Positions 6,188-12,974 of a DNA stretch of 12,974 nt are shown here, in pieces. The translations under genes and the position numbers were made by a program. The notes beneath the pieces were generated by a model that searched no databases, was not told the DNA's origin, and saw nothing but the letters and a program-made list of their open reading frames with translations. Source of the DNA: an uncultured Veillonella sp. (GTDB lineage: Bacteria > Bacillota > Negativicutes > Veillonellales > Veillonellaceae). The stretch is from the NCBI GenBank assembly GCA_900549805.1, contig URPV01000035.1, positions 1 to 12,974 of the forward strand, read 5' to 3'. Position 1 is the stretch's first letter, and each line of letters opens with the position of its first letter.

Positions 6188-7477
6188 ATGGAATTTTTAA
6201 AACAAAGATCCTTTTCGACCTACTTCGTCTTAGCCCTTGTTTTGGGGGTCGTCGTAGGTGCTGTCTCTCCTGATCTTGGCTTAGCCATGAAACCATTGGG
6301 AGATATTTTTATTCGCATGATCAAGATGATCGTGGTTCCTCTAATCTTCTTCTCCCTCATTATGGGGATTGCCGGCACTGGTGACTTCTCCAAGTTAGGG
6401 CGCCTAGGTGGTAAAGCTATCCTGTGGTTCGAAGTGGCTACTACCGTAGCTCTAGTGGTTGGCCTCTTGGTAGTTAACCTCATTGAACCAGGCATGGGGG
6501 TCCATATTCAACAAGGTATGACTGAGGCGGTCCAAAAAATTGCTGACCATAAGCCTCTGGACCATATCCAAATGATTGTCAATATCGTTCCGACCAACAT
6601 CATCGATGCTATGGCCCGGGCTGATATGCTTCAAATTATCTTCTTCTCCTGTATTTTTGCCATTTCCGCAGCTAAGGCAGGTAAGGATGGGCAGAAGGTT
6701 ATTGATCTCTCCCGCGATATTACCCATATCATGTTCAACGTAACCCACTACGTTATGAAGGTTTCTCCTATCGGCATCTTCGGCGCCATCGCTCATACCG
6801 TAGCTATGTATGGCTTGGATGTATTGATTCCACTCCTCAAGCTCATCGGTACCATGTACTTGGCTATTGGGATTTTCTTGGTTATCCTAGTTATAGGTGC
6901 AGCTGTCGTTACCAAGGTCAATTTGATAGGTTTTATGAAAGTCATCAAAGAACCTATGGTCTTGGCCTTCACTACATCAGCTTCCGAAGCAGCTTTACCA
7001 ATTGCTATGGAAAAATTGGAACGGATTGGTATTCCAAAACACATCGTTTCCTTTGTCTTACCACTAGGCTATACCTTTAACCTTGATGGATCTACCCTGT
7101 ATTCCGCAGTAGCGGTTATCTTCTTGGGGCAGGTATATGGCGTGCCATTGCCTTTGGGTCTTCAAATCGTTATCTTGCTCACCCTCATGATTTCAACGAA
7201 AGGGATTGCTGGTGTGCCTGGTGCAGCCCTCATCATCTTGGCTGGTACTGCAACAGCCTTCGGCATTCCTGTAGAAGGTGTGGCTATGCTCCTTGGCATT
7301 GACCGCGTCCTTGATATGGCACGAACTATGTGTAATGTTACAGGTAACTGTATTGCCGGTTTAGTTGTTGCTCGTTGGGAACACGAAATATCGGCAGAAG
7401 ACTTGAATTCTTACATTGAAAAGCCAATGTCTGATGAAGAATTTGCAGCACTAACAGCTGATGACAAAAAAGCATAA
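6188..7477 (+). CDS. DAACS-family dicarboxylate / acidic amino acid:cation symporter (GltP/DctA type)
   Basis: The 429-aa membrane carrier is of the glutamate/aspartate/C4-dicarboxylate family. It has eight predicted TM helices plus two re-entrant hairpins. Key motifs are VVPLIFFSLIMGI (49-61), HP1 serine-rich T-T-S-A-S-E-A-A-L-P at 262-271, TM7 N-L-D-G-S at 298-302 (NMDGT in classical members), HP2 around STKGIAGVPGAA (336-347), and TM8 D-M-A-R-T-M-C-N-V-T-G-N at 376-387. Asp376 and Arg379 match the substrate-binding pair. The last residue, Asn387, sits where archaeal GltPh has a sodium-binding Asp, which hints at proton coupling. I chose ATG6188 because AGTAGGA at 6175-6181 precedes it properly; an in-frame GTG at 6167 lacks a site. 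The exact substrate (glutamate, aspartate, malate, fumarate) is open. Confidence 0.9.
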   Translation: MEFLKQRSFSTYFVLALVLGVVVGAVSPDLGLAMKPLGDIFIRMIKMIVVPLIFFSLIMGIAGTGDFSKLGRLGGKAILWFEVATTVALVVGLLVVNLIEPGMGVHIQQGMTEAVQKIADHKPLDHIQMIVNIVPTNIIDAMARADMLQIIFFSCIFAISAAKAGKDGQKVIDLSRDITHIMFNVTHYVMKVSPIGIFGAIAHTVAMYGLDVLIPLLKLIGTMYLAIGIFLVILVIGAAVVTKVNLIGFMKVIKEPMVLAFTTSASEAALPIAMEKLERIGIPKHIVSFVLPLGYTFNLDGSTLYSAVAVIFLGQVYGVPLPLGLQIVILLTLMISTKGIAGVPGAALIILAGTATAFGIPVEGVAMLLGIDRVLDMARTMCNVTGNCIAGLVVARWEHEISAEDLNSYIEKPMSDEEFAALTADDKKA

Positions 7478-7485
7478 TATCTTAT

Positions 7486-7511
7486 AAGACCTCCTTTAGG
7501 AGGTCTTTTTT
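7486..7511 (+). terminator. Intrinsic terminator after the DAACS carrier
   Basis: AAGACCTCC (7486-7494) pairs perfectly with GGAGGTCTT (7499-7507) around a 4-nt loop and leads into a run of Ts. Confidence 0.93.
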
Positions 7512-7541
7512 ATGGCCTGTGAATTTCTTGTCGGTAGCTTC

Positions 7542-7571
7542 TTGACACTCGCTGAGGAAAAACTTTACAAT
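7542..7571 (+). promoter_or_regulatory. Strong promoter for the SLC13-type carrier
   Basis: A perfect TTGACA at 7542-7547 is followed after 18 nt by TACAAT at 7566-7571. The resulting leader before ATG7702 is about 120 nt, long for this window. Confidence 0.7.
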
Positions 7572-7605
7572 GTATATAGAAATTTTTAGATATTTAAATT
7601 TATTG

Positions 7606-7652
7606 CCCTAGTGTGCAAGCCTAGTAAGACCTGCCTGGGGTTTTTCTTTTTT
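7606..7652 (+). promoter_or_regulatory. Terminator-like leader structure of the SLC13 carrier gene
   Basis: CCCTAG (7606-7611) can pair with CTGGGG (7635-7640), and a second copy CCTAG (7620-7624) can compete for the same 3' arm. A third option is AAGACC (7626-7631) with GGTTTT. A long U tract broken by one C (7641-7652) follows. The alternatives are mutually exclusive, as in an attenuator, but the stems are short and I cannot compute their energies. Confidence 0.4.
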
Positions 7653-7701
7653 ATGGTTATGATAGGAGAGAATACAATCTCTCGCTAGAAAGGAAATGTA
7701 T

Positions 7702-8991
7702 ATGGATGCAGTAACGATTACACTGGCCTTCTTGGTCTTTGCCATCGTCATGTTTGCTTGGGAGAAGATTCCTCTCTCCATCACTGCCATGATTGTGGCG
7801 GTGGGATTGACGTTGACAGGTGTCTTGACACCTATGGAGGCTTTTAAGGGCTTTGTTGATCAAAATGTTTTGTTGTTCTTTGGTATGTTTATCATTGGGG
7901 CTGCCTTCTTTGAAACAGGTATGGCTGTAGCTGTAGGACGGGTGGTATCCAAGTTCGCTAAGAGTGAAACCCAACTTCTCATAGCGGTCATGCTCTTAAC
8001 AGGTTTTATGTCCGCCTTCCTCTCCAATACGGGGACGGCTGCCGTTATGATTCCGGTTGTTATCGGGATCGCTAAGGAAAGCAATACGTCTCCACAGCGG
8101 CTTCTAATGACCATCGTCTTTGCCTCTGCCATGGGTGGTAATATTTCCCTTATTGGTTCCCCTGGTAATATGATTGGTCAGTCTGCCTTAATCGCCAAGG
8201 GCCTTGAGCCATTCTCTTTCTTTGAATACGGTTATATCGGGATTCCGATGCTCCTCATTGGGACCCTCTTCTGTGCCTTCATTGGTAAGCGATTCCTACC
8301 TAAGGATGCAGCTCATAGACCAGAGGTAACCTATACTCGTAATTACCACTATGATCGAGTACCAACATGGAAGAAGGTAACCTCAGGCCTAGTCTTGTTA
8401 GGCACTGTGTTGGCTATGATCTTCGATAAACAATTAGGGGCTATCTTTGGTATGTCCGGTGGCTTGCCACTCTTCGTATCTTCTTGGGTTGGCGCTTTGA
8501 TTATCGTAGGAACTGGCGTATTGTCTGAAAAGCAAGCTATGGAGTCTATTGACCTCAAGACTATCTTGCTCTTTGTAGGTTCTCTGGCCTTGGGTGACGC
8601 TATGGTTAAGTCCGGTGCGGGTAGCGTTATTGCGGATACTATCATGGGCTTGGTCGGCGTTAGTGCGCCACCATTCCTCATCATTGGTATTCTTTTGATT
8701 CTTTGCGTGTCCATGACTAACTTCATGTCTAATACAGCTACTTGTGCGCTATTGATTCCAATTGGAATTCAATTGGCTCATACCATGAACTTCGACCCTC
8801 ATGGGGTAACGGCGGCTATCGTATTAGGATCTTCCTTGGCCTATGGTACGCCTGTAGGCATGCCAGCCAATACCATGGTATACAATGCCGCTGGTTATAG
8901 CTTCCGTGAGTTCGTAAAAGCGGGGACACCGCTCATACTGGTATCAGTTATCGTCACCATGGTTCTCTTGCCAATTTTCTTCCCATTCTAA
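7702..8991 (+). CDS. SLC13/DASS-family anion:sodium symporter (dicarboxylate carrier candidate)
   Basis: The 429-aa protein is very hydrophobic and shows the internal two-fold repeat of the divalent anion:Na+ symporter family. Both Ser-Asn-Thr signature tips are present: L-S-N-T-G-T-A-A-V-M-I-P at 107-118 and M-S-N-T-A-T-C-A-L-L-I-P at 342-353. GGNISLIGSPGN (145-156) and YGTPVGMPANTMVY (381-394) are the two partner loops. These sites bind carboxylates or sulfate with sodium in studied members. Substrate is not readable from sequence; C4-dicarboxylates or citrate fit the context. It is slightly shorter than VcINDY. I chose ATG7702: AAAGGA at 7689-7694 is 7 nt upstream, whereas ATG7696 overlaps that site too closely. 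It is monocistronic. Confidence 0.87.
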   Translation: MDAVTITLAFLVFAIVMFAWEKIPLSITAMIVAVGLTLTGVLTPMEAFKGFVDQNVLLFFGMFIIGAAFFETGMAVAVGRVVSKFAKSETQLLIAVMLLTGFMSAFLSNTGTAAVMIPVVIGIAKESNTSPQRLLMTIVFASAMGGNISLIGSPGNMIGQSALIAKGLEPFSFFEYGYIGIPMLLIGTLFCAFIGKRFLPKDAAHRPEVTYTRNYHYDRVPTWKKVTSGLVLLGTVLAMIFDKQLGAIFGMSGGLPLFVSSWVGALIIVGTGVLSEKQAMESIDLKTILLFVGSLALGDAMVKSGAGSVIADTIMGLVGVSAPPFLIIGILLILCVSMTNFMSNTATCALLIPIGIQLAHTMNFDPHGVTAAIVLGSSLAYGTPVGMPANTMVYNAAGYSFREFVKAGTPLILVSVIVTMVLLPIFFPF

Positions 8992-9007
8992 TAAGCTTGT
9001 AGAGTTT

Positions 9008-9035
9008 AAAACGCCCTCTTTTGAGGGCGTTTTTT
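9008..9035 (+). terminator. Intrinsic terminator after the SLC13 carrier
   Basis: ACGCCCTC (9011-9018) pairs with GAGGGCGT (9023-9030) around TTTT. Flanking AAA and a T run to 9035 extend the stem and complete the terminator. Confidence 0.93.
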
Positions 9036-9124
9036 CATAATGATAAGTTGGAGAGATTTTCAGAAGGGGAAATAATAGACCTCTTAGATTTTTTAATATG
9101 GTGGTGGTCCAATATGTAATGGGC

Positions 9125-9130
9125 TATAAT
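9125..9130 (+). promoter_or_regulatory. -10 element of the fhs-fchA promoter
   Basis: A consensus TATAAT sits about 40 nt before the fhs start. The matching -35 region (about 9102-9107) is weak, so an activator may be needed. This element lies inside an in-frame upstream reading frame that begins at 9098, which argues against that longer start. Confidence 0.5.
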
Positions 9131-9169
9131 AGATACAAATTATACTTATACTTTGTCATAGGAGGTACT

Positions 9170-10840
9170 ATGTTAACAGATATTGAAATTGCACAAGCGA
9201 ATGAGATGGAGAAGATTACGGTCATTGCTGAAAAATGTGGCCTTTCCTCCGAAGATATCGAACAATATGGCCACTATAAGGCTAAAATCTCCTTTGACGC
9301 CATTCGCCGCTTAGATGCTAAAGAAGATGGCAAGTTGGTTCTTGTCACGGCCATTACACCAACTCCGGCAGGAGAGGGCAAGTCCACTACATCTATTGGG
9401 TTGGTTGAATCCCTTAGCGCCATTGGTAAAAAGGCAATTGCCACCCTCCGAGAACCGTCCTTAGGTCCTGTATTTGGTATCAAGGGCGGCGCCGCAGGTG
9501 GTGGCTATGCACAGGTTGTTCCGATGGATGATATCAACCTTCACTTTACCGGCGATATGCATGCTATTACAGCCGCTCATAACCTATTGTCCGCTATAAT
9601 TGATAATCATATCCACCAAGGGAACACCCTCAATATTGATCTCCGTCAAATCACGTGGCCTCGAGTTTTGGATATGAATGACCGGGCTCTTCGCAATGTA
9701 AATGTAGCTTTGGGAGGCAAGGTTTGTGGATTCCCTAGGGAAGACCATTTTATGATTACCGTGGCCTCTGAAATTATGGCTATCCTCTGCCTGGCTAAGG
9801 ACCTAGAAGATTTGAAGGATCGTTTCGGTCGTATCATTATCGGCCCAGACATGGATGGTAATCCTGTGCGGGTGAGCCAATTGGGTTGCCAAGGGGCTAT
9901 GGCTCTCCTCATGAAGGATGCTATCAAGCCTAATTTGGTACAAACATTAGAGGGCACACCAGCTCTTGTCCACGGTGGGCCTTTTGCCAATATCGCTCAT
10001 GGTTGTAATTCCTTGGTTGCCACTAAGCTTGCCCTTAAGTTGGGCGATATGGTGGTTACGGAAGCGGGTTTTGGTGCTGATTTAGGGGCGGAAAAGTTCA
10101 TGGACATCAAGTGTCGCTATGGACATATCTTCCCTGATGTAGTCGTTGTGGTGGCTACCCTTCGGGCTCTCAAGATGCATGGCGGTGTACCTAAGACTGA
10201 CTTGATAGAAGAAAATATAGAAGCAGTTGAAAAGGGCTTCTCCAACCTTAAAAAGCAGGTGGAAAATATGCGCTTCTTTGGGGCCCCTGTCATGGTAGCT
10301 ATCAATCGGTTCTCCTCTGATACGGAAGGAGAAATTGCTAAACTGGAAGAACTCTGCCGAGACTATGGCATTCCAGTAGAACTCAATGAATGTTGGGAGA
10401 AAGGGGGCCAAGGTGGTCTCGATTTCGCCCGTAAGGTTGTTGAATTGGCACAGGGCTCTAAGCCTAGCCCTAAGTTTGTATATGACTTGAAGGACTCCAT
10501 TGAAGATAAGGTTATGGCCATCACTAAGACTATATATGGTGGGGATGGAGTCATCTTTACAGCAGCGGCTAAGAAGCAAATGAAACAAATTCAAGAGTGG
10601 GGCTTGGGGGATTTGCCTGTATGTATGGCGAAAACGCAATATTCCCTCTCTGATGATCCTAGCAAGTTGGGGGCACCAAGTGGGTTTAATGTGACTGTAT
10701 CTGATGTGCGAGTGGCCGCTGGTGCAGGTTTCATCGTATGCCGGACAGGTAATATCATGGTTATGCCAGGCCTTCCTAAAAAACCGGCTGCTTTAGCCAT
10801 GGATGTAGAAGCGGATGGAACCATTAAGGGCCTCTTCTAG
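9170..10840 (+). CDS. fhs: Formate--tetrahydrofolate ligase
   Basis: The 556-aa cytoplasmic enzyme catalyses formate + ATP + THF to 10-formyl-THF, and is reversible. It matches the normal family length. Motifs are P-loop T-P-A-G-E-G-K-S (64-72 region), REPSLGPVFG (94-103), the first family signature G-I-K-G-G-A-A-G-G-G-Y at 103-113, and the second, V-A-T-L-R-A-L-K-M-H-G-G at 328-339 (Leu in place of the usual Val/Ile). I chose ATG9170 because AGGAGG stands just before it. An in-frame start at 9098 would add 24 residues of non-conserved sequence and run over the promoter. fchA follows 13 bp after the stop. With FchA it can make formyl-THF for purine synthesis, or in reverse gain ATP and formate from C1 units. 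Confidence 0.97.
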   Translation: MLTDIEIAQANEMEKITVIAEKCGLSSEDIEQYGHYKAKISFDAIRRLDAKEDGKLVLVTAITPTPAGEGKSTTSIGLVESLSAIGKKAIATLREPSLGPVFGIKGGAAGGGYAQVVPMDDINLHFTGDMHAITAAHNLLSAIIDNHIHQGNTLNIDLRQITWPRVLDMNDRALRNVNVALGGKVCGFPREDHFMITVASEIMAILCLAKDLEDLKDRFGRIIIGPDMDGNPVRVSQLGCQGAMALLMKDAIKPNLVQTLEGTPALVHGGPFANIAHGCNSLVATKLALKLGDMVVTEAGFGADLGAEKFMDIKCRYGHIFPDVVVVVATLRALKMHGGVPKTDLIEENIEAVEKGFSNLKKQVENMRFFGAPVMVAINRFSSDTEGEIAKLEELCRDYGIPVELNECWEKGGQGGLDFARKVVELAQGSKPSPKFVYDLKDSIEDKVMAITKTIYGGDGVIFTAAAKKQMKQIQEWGLGDLPVCMAKTQYSLSDDPSKLGAPSGFNVTVSDVRVAAGAGFIVCRTGNIMVMPGLPKKPAALAMDVEADGTIKGLF

Positions 10841-10853
10841 ATAAGGAGATTAT

Positions 10854-11471
10854 ATGATTAAAAATATGATGTTAGGACAGTGTCTAACAGTGACAGCTAG
10901 TTCTAATCCAACACCAGGAGGCGGTGCTATTGCGGCAATAACCGCTGCTTCTGGAGTAGCTTTGGTAGAAATGTTAGCGCATTTGACTATCGGGAAAAAA
11001 GGCTATGAGGAGGTAGAGTCCACCATGCAAGATATAGTGGACCGTCTGCCAGCTATGCGAGAGCGTTTTTTGGCCTTAGCTGACAAAGATGCACACGTTT
11101 TTGATACTTTTATGGCGGCTCTTCGGCTTCCTAAGGATAGCCCTGACCAAGTGGCCTATCGCAAGGAACAATTGCAGGTCTGCTATCAAGAAGCAGCTAA
11201 GGTTCCCTTTGAGATTGGATGCTTGGCCTATAGTCTCTTCAAGGATGCGGAAGTGGTTATCCGGGAGGGTAATAGGAATGCCACTACCGATGGCATTATC
11301 GGTGCTATTAATGCGCGGGCCGCTGTGAAGGCGGCCTTCCTCAATGTGAAAATTAACCTGTCTGGTATTAAGGATCCAGCCTTCGTGAAGGAATTGGAAG
11401 ATCAAATGGCGGCTATAGAGGGCTCTATTGATGAAACAGAGGCCCGACTAGTTAGCTTAGGTGGTTATTAG
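10854..11471 (+). CDS. fchA: FchA/FTCD-C family cyclodeaminase-cyclohydrolase
   Basis: The 205-aa helical protein matches the C-terminal cyclodeaminase domain of formiminotransferase-cyclodeaminase, found alone in many bacteria. It either deaminates 5-formimino-THF to 5,10-methenyl-THF plus ammonia, or interconverts methenyl- and 10-formyl-THF. Seen are the N-terminal N-P-T-P-G-G-G-A loop (18-25; the usual next residue is Ser rather than Ala), L-T-I-G-K-K-G-Y (44-51), A-D-K-D-A (76-80), LPKDSPDQVAYR (92-103), and G-N-R-N-A-T-T-D-G (139-147; normally NxxSD). AAGGAG at 10843-10848 sets ATG10854. It forms an operon with fhs (13-bp gap). The cyclodeaminase versus cyclohydrolase role cannot be settled from sequence. 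No formiminotransferase domain is attached. Confidence 0.9.
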   Translation: MIKNMMLGQCLTVTASSNPTPGGGAIAAITAASGVALVEMLAHLTIGKKGYEEVESTMQDIVDRLPAMRERFLALADKDAHVFDTFMAALRLPKDSPDQVAYRKEQLQVCYQEAAKVPFEIGCLAYSLFKDAEVVIREGNRNATTDGIIGAINARAAVKAAFLNVKINLSGIKDPAFVKELEDQMAAIEGSIDETEARLVSLGGY

Positions 11472-11475
11472 GAAA

Positions 11476-11527
11476 AAGCCTGTAAAGACTAGCAGTAGGC
11501 TGGACCTTACAGGCTTATTTTAGTTTT
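11476..11527 (+). terminator. Terminator of the fhs-fchA operon
   Basis: AAGCCTGTAA (11476-11485) pairs with TTACAGGCTT (11507-11516), 10 bp, with a 21-nt apical region that can form a short inner stem. A T-rich tail (TATTTTAGTTTT) follows. The large apex is unusual for this window. Confidence 0.8.
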
Positions 11528-11540
11528 GATATAGATAAGA

Positions 11541-11601
11541 CGAACAAAATAGAAATTATTGCATTAACTTTGATTATTGTTCGGCACATATCGAATAATA
11601 A
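11541..11601 (+). promoter_or_regulatory. CGAAC/GTTCG inverted-repeat operator (PurBox-like) before the permease gene
   Basis: The arms TTATTGTTCG (11574-11583) and CGAATAATAA (11592-11601) form a 10-bp inverted repeat with one mismatch around an 8-bp centre. A further CGAAC lies at 11541-11545. On the minus strand the left arm reads CCGAACAAT, a full match to the core and right side of the Bacillus PurR PurBox (CCGAACWWT). The repeat ends 11 bp before the -35 element. The DNA symmetry suggests a protein site rather than an RNA hairpin, because it precedes the likely transcription start. Confidence 0.55.
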
Positions 11602-11612
11602 AATAAATTCCC

Positions 11613-11641
11613 TTGCTTAACGTTTGATTGTAGAGTAGACT
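11613..11641 (+). promoter_or_regulatory. Promoter of the NCS2 permease gene
   Basis: TTGCTT at 11613-11618 and TAGACT at 11636-11641 are separated by 17 nt. A ~40-nt leader leads to GAGGAG and ATG11684. No purine riboswitch is visible in that leader. Confidence 0.55.
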
Positions 11642-11683
11642 TAAGGTATAGATATTGTTGTCATTGTTGTTGAGGAGACAGAC

Positions 11684-12974
11684 ATGAGCAATCAAACAAA
11701 GACTCAAGACAATACTGTGGATACCCTTCTACCGGTCCACAAACTCTTTGCCTATGGCTTGCAACACGTATTGGCTATGTACGCTGGTGCGGTAGCCGTG
11801 CCAATTATTATCGCCCAGGCCCTCCACCTGTCTACGGCAGAATTGATTCACTTGATTAATGCTGACCTCTTGACCTGTGGTATTGCAACCCTGATCCAAA
11901 CCTTGGGATTTTGGAAGGTCGGTGGCCGCATTCCTATGATTCAAGGGGTAACCTTTGCGTCCGTCACCCCTATGATTATGATTGGCTTAGCCCATGGTGG
12001 TGGTGTACAAGGGATGACCGCCATTTATGGAGCCATTATTGTTGCTGGTGTTTTAACCTTCCTCATTGCGCCATTCTTCTCCCGTTTAATTCGCCTTTTC
12101 CCACCTGTAGTAACGGGGACTATCATTACCATCATCGGTATTTCTCTTATGCCAGTCGCCATCCGTTGGATGGGGGGCGGTAACCCTAAGGCTGAAACCT
12201 TTGGCAGTGCGACCAATTTGATGTTAGCTCTCTTGACCTTCCTTATCGTTATTTTTGTCTATCGTTTTGCAAAAGGCTTTATTTCTAACCTGTCCGTCCT
12301 CTTGGGCCTAGTTGGCGGAACCCTTATTGCCTATTGTATGGGAGTGGTAAACTTTGATGCAGTTGGTAAAGCTAACTGGTTCGATGTGATTACACCATTC
12401 TCGTTTGGGATACCAACCTTTGATGTAGCATCTGTAGTCTCCATGGTTATCGTAATGCTCGTGGTTATGGTTGAAACCACAGGTGATTCTATTGCTATTG
12501 GGGAAATCGTCAATAAGAAAATCGGCAAGAAAGAATTAGCGGCTGTCCTTCGGGCCGATGGTATCTCTACTGTTATTGGTGGTATTCTCAACTCCTTCCC
12601 GTATACGGCCTTTGCCCAAAACGTTGGTCTTATTGCGGTGACTCGCGTTAAGTCCCGTTTTGTTGTTGCAGCGTCTGGTGTTATCTTGGTCCTTTTGGGC
12701 CTTTTCCCTAAATTGGCGGCTGTAGTTGCCTGTGTGCCTAATGCCGTACTTGGTGGGGCTGGCTTAGCTATGTTCGGTATGATCATCGCTTCTGGCATTC
12801 GGTCTTTGTCTAAGGTTAACTTTGATGGTAACTATAACCTCATGCTGGTAGCTATTTCTATCGGCGTTGCCATGATTCCTTTAGGCGCCCCAACCATGTA
12901 TGATCACTTCCCTGCATGGGCTAAGATTGTCATGTCCTCTGGCATTACCTTCGGTTCCCTTATGGCAATTGTCT
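11684..12974 (+). CDS. NCS2-family purine permease, probably xanthine (3' end cut by window)
   Basis: 430 codons are present and the frame stays open to the window edge, so only a small C-terminal part is missing. The protein belongs to the nucleobase:cation symporter-2 family (xanthine/uric acid/uracil permeases). Conserved parts are TM1 YGLQHVLAMYAGAVAVPIIIA (24-44), I-Q-G-V-T-F-A (86-92), TM8 V-E-T-T-G-D-S-I-A-I-G-E-I (263-275; Glu264 is the usual proton/substrate acid), and the NCS2 signature Q-N-V-G-L-I-A-V-T-R at 312-321. These favour the xanthine/urate branch over UraA-like uracil permeases, though substrate cannot be fixed by eye. ATG11684 follows GAGGAG. It is transcribed from its own promoter with a PurBox-like site, which agrees with a purine substrate. 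Confidence 0.9.
   Translation, partial: MSNQTKTQDNTVDTLLPVHKLFAYGLQHVLAMYAGAVAVPIIIAQALHLSTAELIHLINADLLTCGIATLIQTLGFWKVGGRIPMIQGVTFASVTPMIMIGLAHGGGVQGMTAIYGAIIVAGVLTFLIAPFFSRLIRLFPPVVTGTIITIIGISLMPVAIRWMGGGNPKAETFGSATNLMLALLTFLIVIFVYRFAKGFISNLSVLLGLVGGTLIAYCMGVVNFDAVGKANWFDVITPFSFGIPTFDVASVVSMVIVMLVVMVETTGDSIAIGEIVNKKIGKKELAAVLRADGISTVIGGILNSFPYTAFAQNVGLIAVTRVKSRFVVAASGVILVLLGLFPKLAAVVACVPNAVLGGAGLAMFGMIIASGIRSLSKVNFDGNYNLMLVAISIGVAMIPLGAPTMYDHFPAWAKIVMSSGITFGSLMAIV

Noticed and set aside
9098..9169. 24-residue N-terminal extension of Fhs
   Set aside because: It spans the TATAAT at 9125-9130, has no ribosome site, and AGGAGG marks ATG9170, which gives the normal 556-aa length.
10082..10639. 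185-codon minus-strand open frame inside fhs
   Set aside because: It lies wholly opposite conserved fhs sequence and shows no family motif or independent promoter.
12331..12798. 155-codon minus-strand open frame opposite the permease gene
   Set aside because: The product is a low-complexity Thr/Ala/Ile/Pro-rich chain, typical of the complement of a membrane protein gene.
1..12974. CRISPR arrays, insertion sequences, tRNA or rRNA genes, phage or defence genes
   Set aside because: No direct-repeat arrays, transposase motifs, cloverleaf sequences or defence-type domains were seen; coding density and composition are even across the window.

Overview
The window reads as a piece of a Firmicutes-type chromosome of middling GC content. 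Supporting signs are strong AGGAGG-like ribosome binding sites, compact U-tract intrinsic terminators after most transcription units, an ECF-type thiamine S-component (ThiT), the ~325-aa form of GMP reductase, and an Fhs/FchA folate pair. Molybdenum cofactor genes, two dicarboxylate-type carriers and purine functions suggest an anaerobe, possibly a Negativicutes (Veillonella-like) relative. That placement is an inference; no rRNA or tRNA is present to confirm it. No mobile elements, CRISPR arrays or phage genes were seen, and no gene-free stretch exceeds 300 bp.

Layout: (1) 1-1565 holds the 3' end of an argD-like aminotransferase, a terminator, and an M20D amidohydrolase under its own promoter. 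(2) 1566-3590 is a thiamine/purine region. It contains a promoter, a TPP riboswitch and its terminator on +, then guaC (GMP reductase) on -, then thiT on +. The riboswitch therefore points at the 3' end of an antisense gene, and the thiamine gene it would be expected to control lies about 1.2 kb further on. (3) 3591-6166 is a two-gene molybdenum cofactor operon, a mobA-mobB fusion followed by moeA. (4) 6167-9035 holds two separately transcribed carriers, one DAACS (glutamate/C4-dicarboxylate type) and one SLC13/DASS type. Each has a terminator-like hairpin between its likely promoter and its start codon. (5) 9036-11527 is an fhs-fchA operon for folate one-carbon interconversion. (6) 11528 to the end is an NCS2 xanthine/uracil-family permease, cut by the window edge.

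How they may work together: the permease could import purine. Moco supplied by MobAB/MoeA could serve molybdenum hydroxylases such as xanthine dehydrogenase, which is not in the window. FchA plus Fhs are the steps that turn formimino-/methenyl-THF into formate with ATP gain in purine-fermenting anaerobes, and GuaC returns GMP to IMP. The guaC and permease promoters both carry CGAAC/GTTCG elements resembling the PurBox of Bacillus PurR, so a shared purine regulator is plausible. Most genes are ordinary. The most unusual point is the displaced TPP riboswitch, followed by the shared purine-type motif and the two hairpin-bearing carrier leaders.
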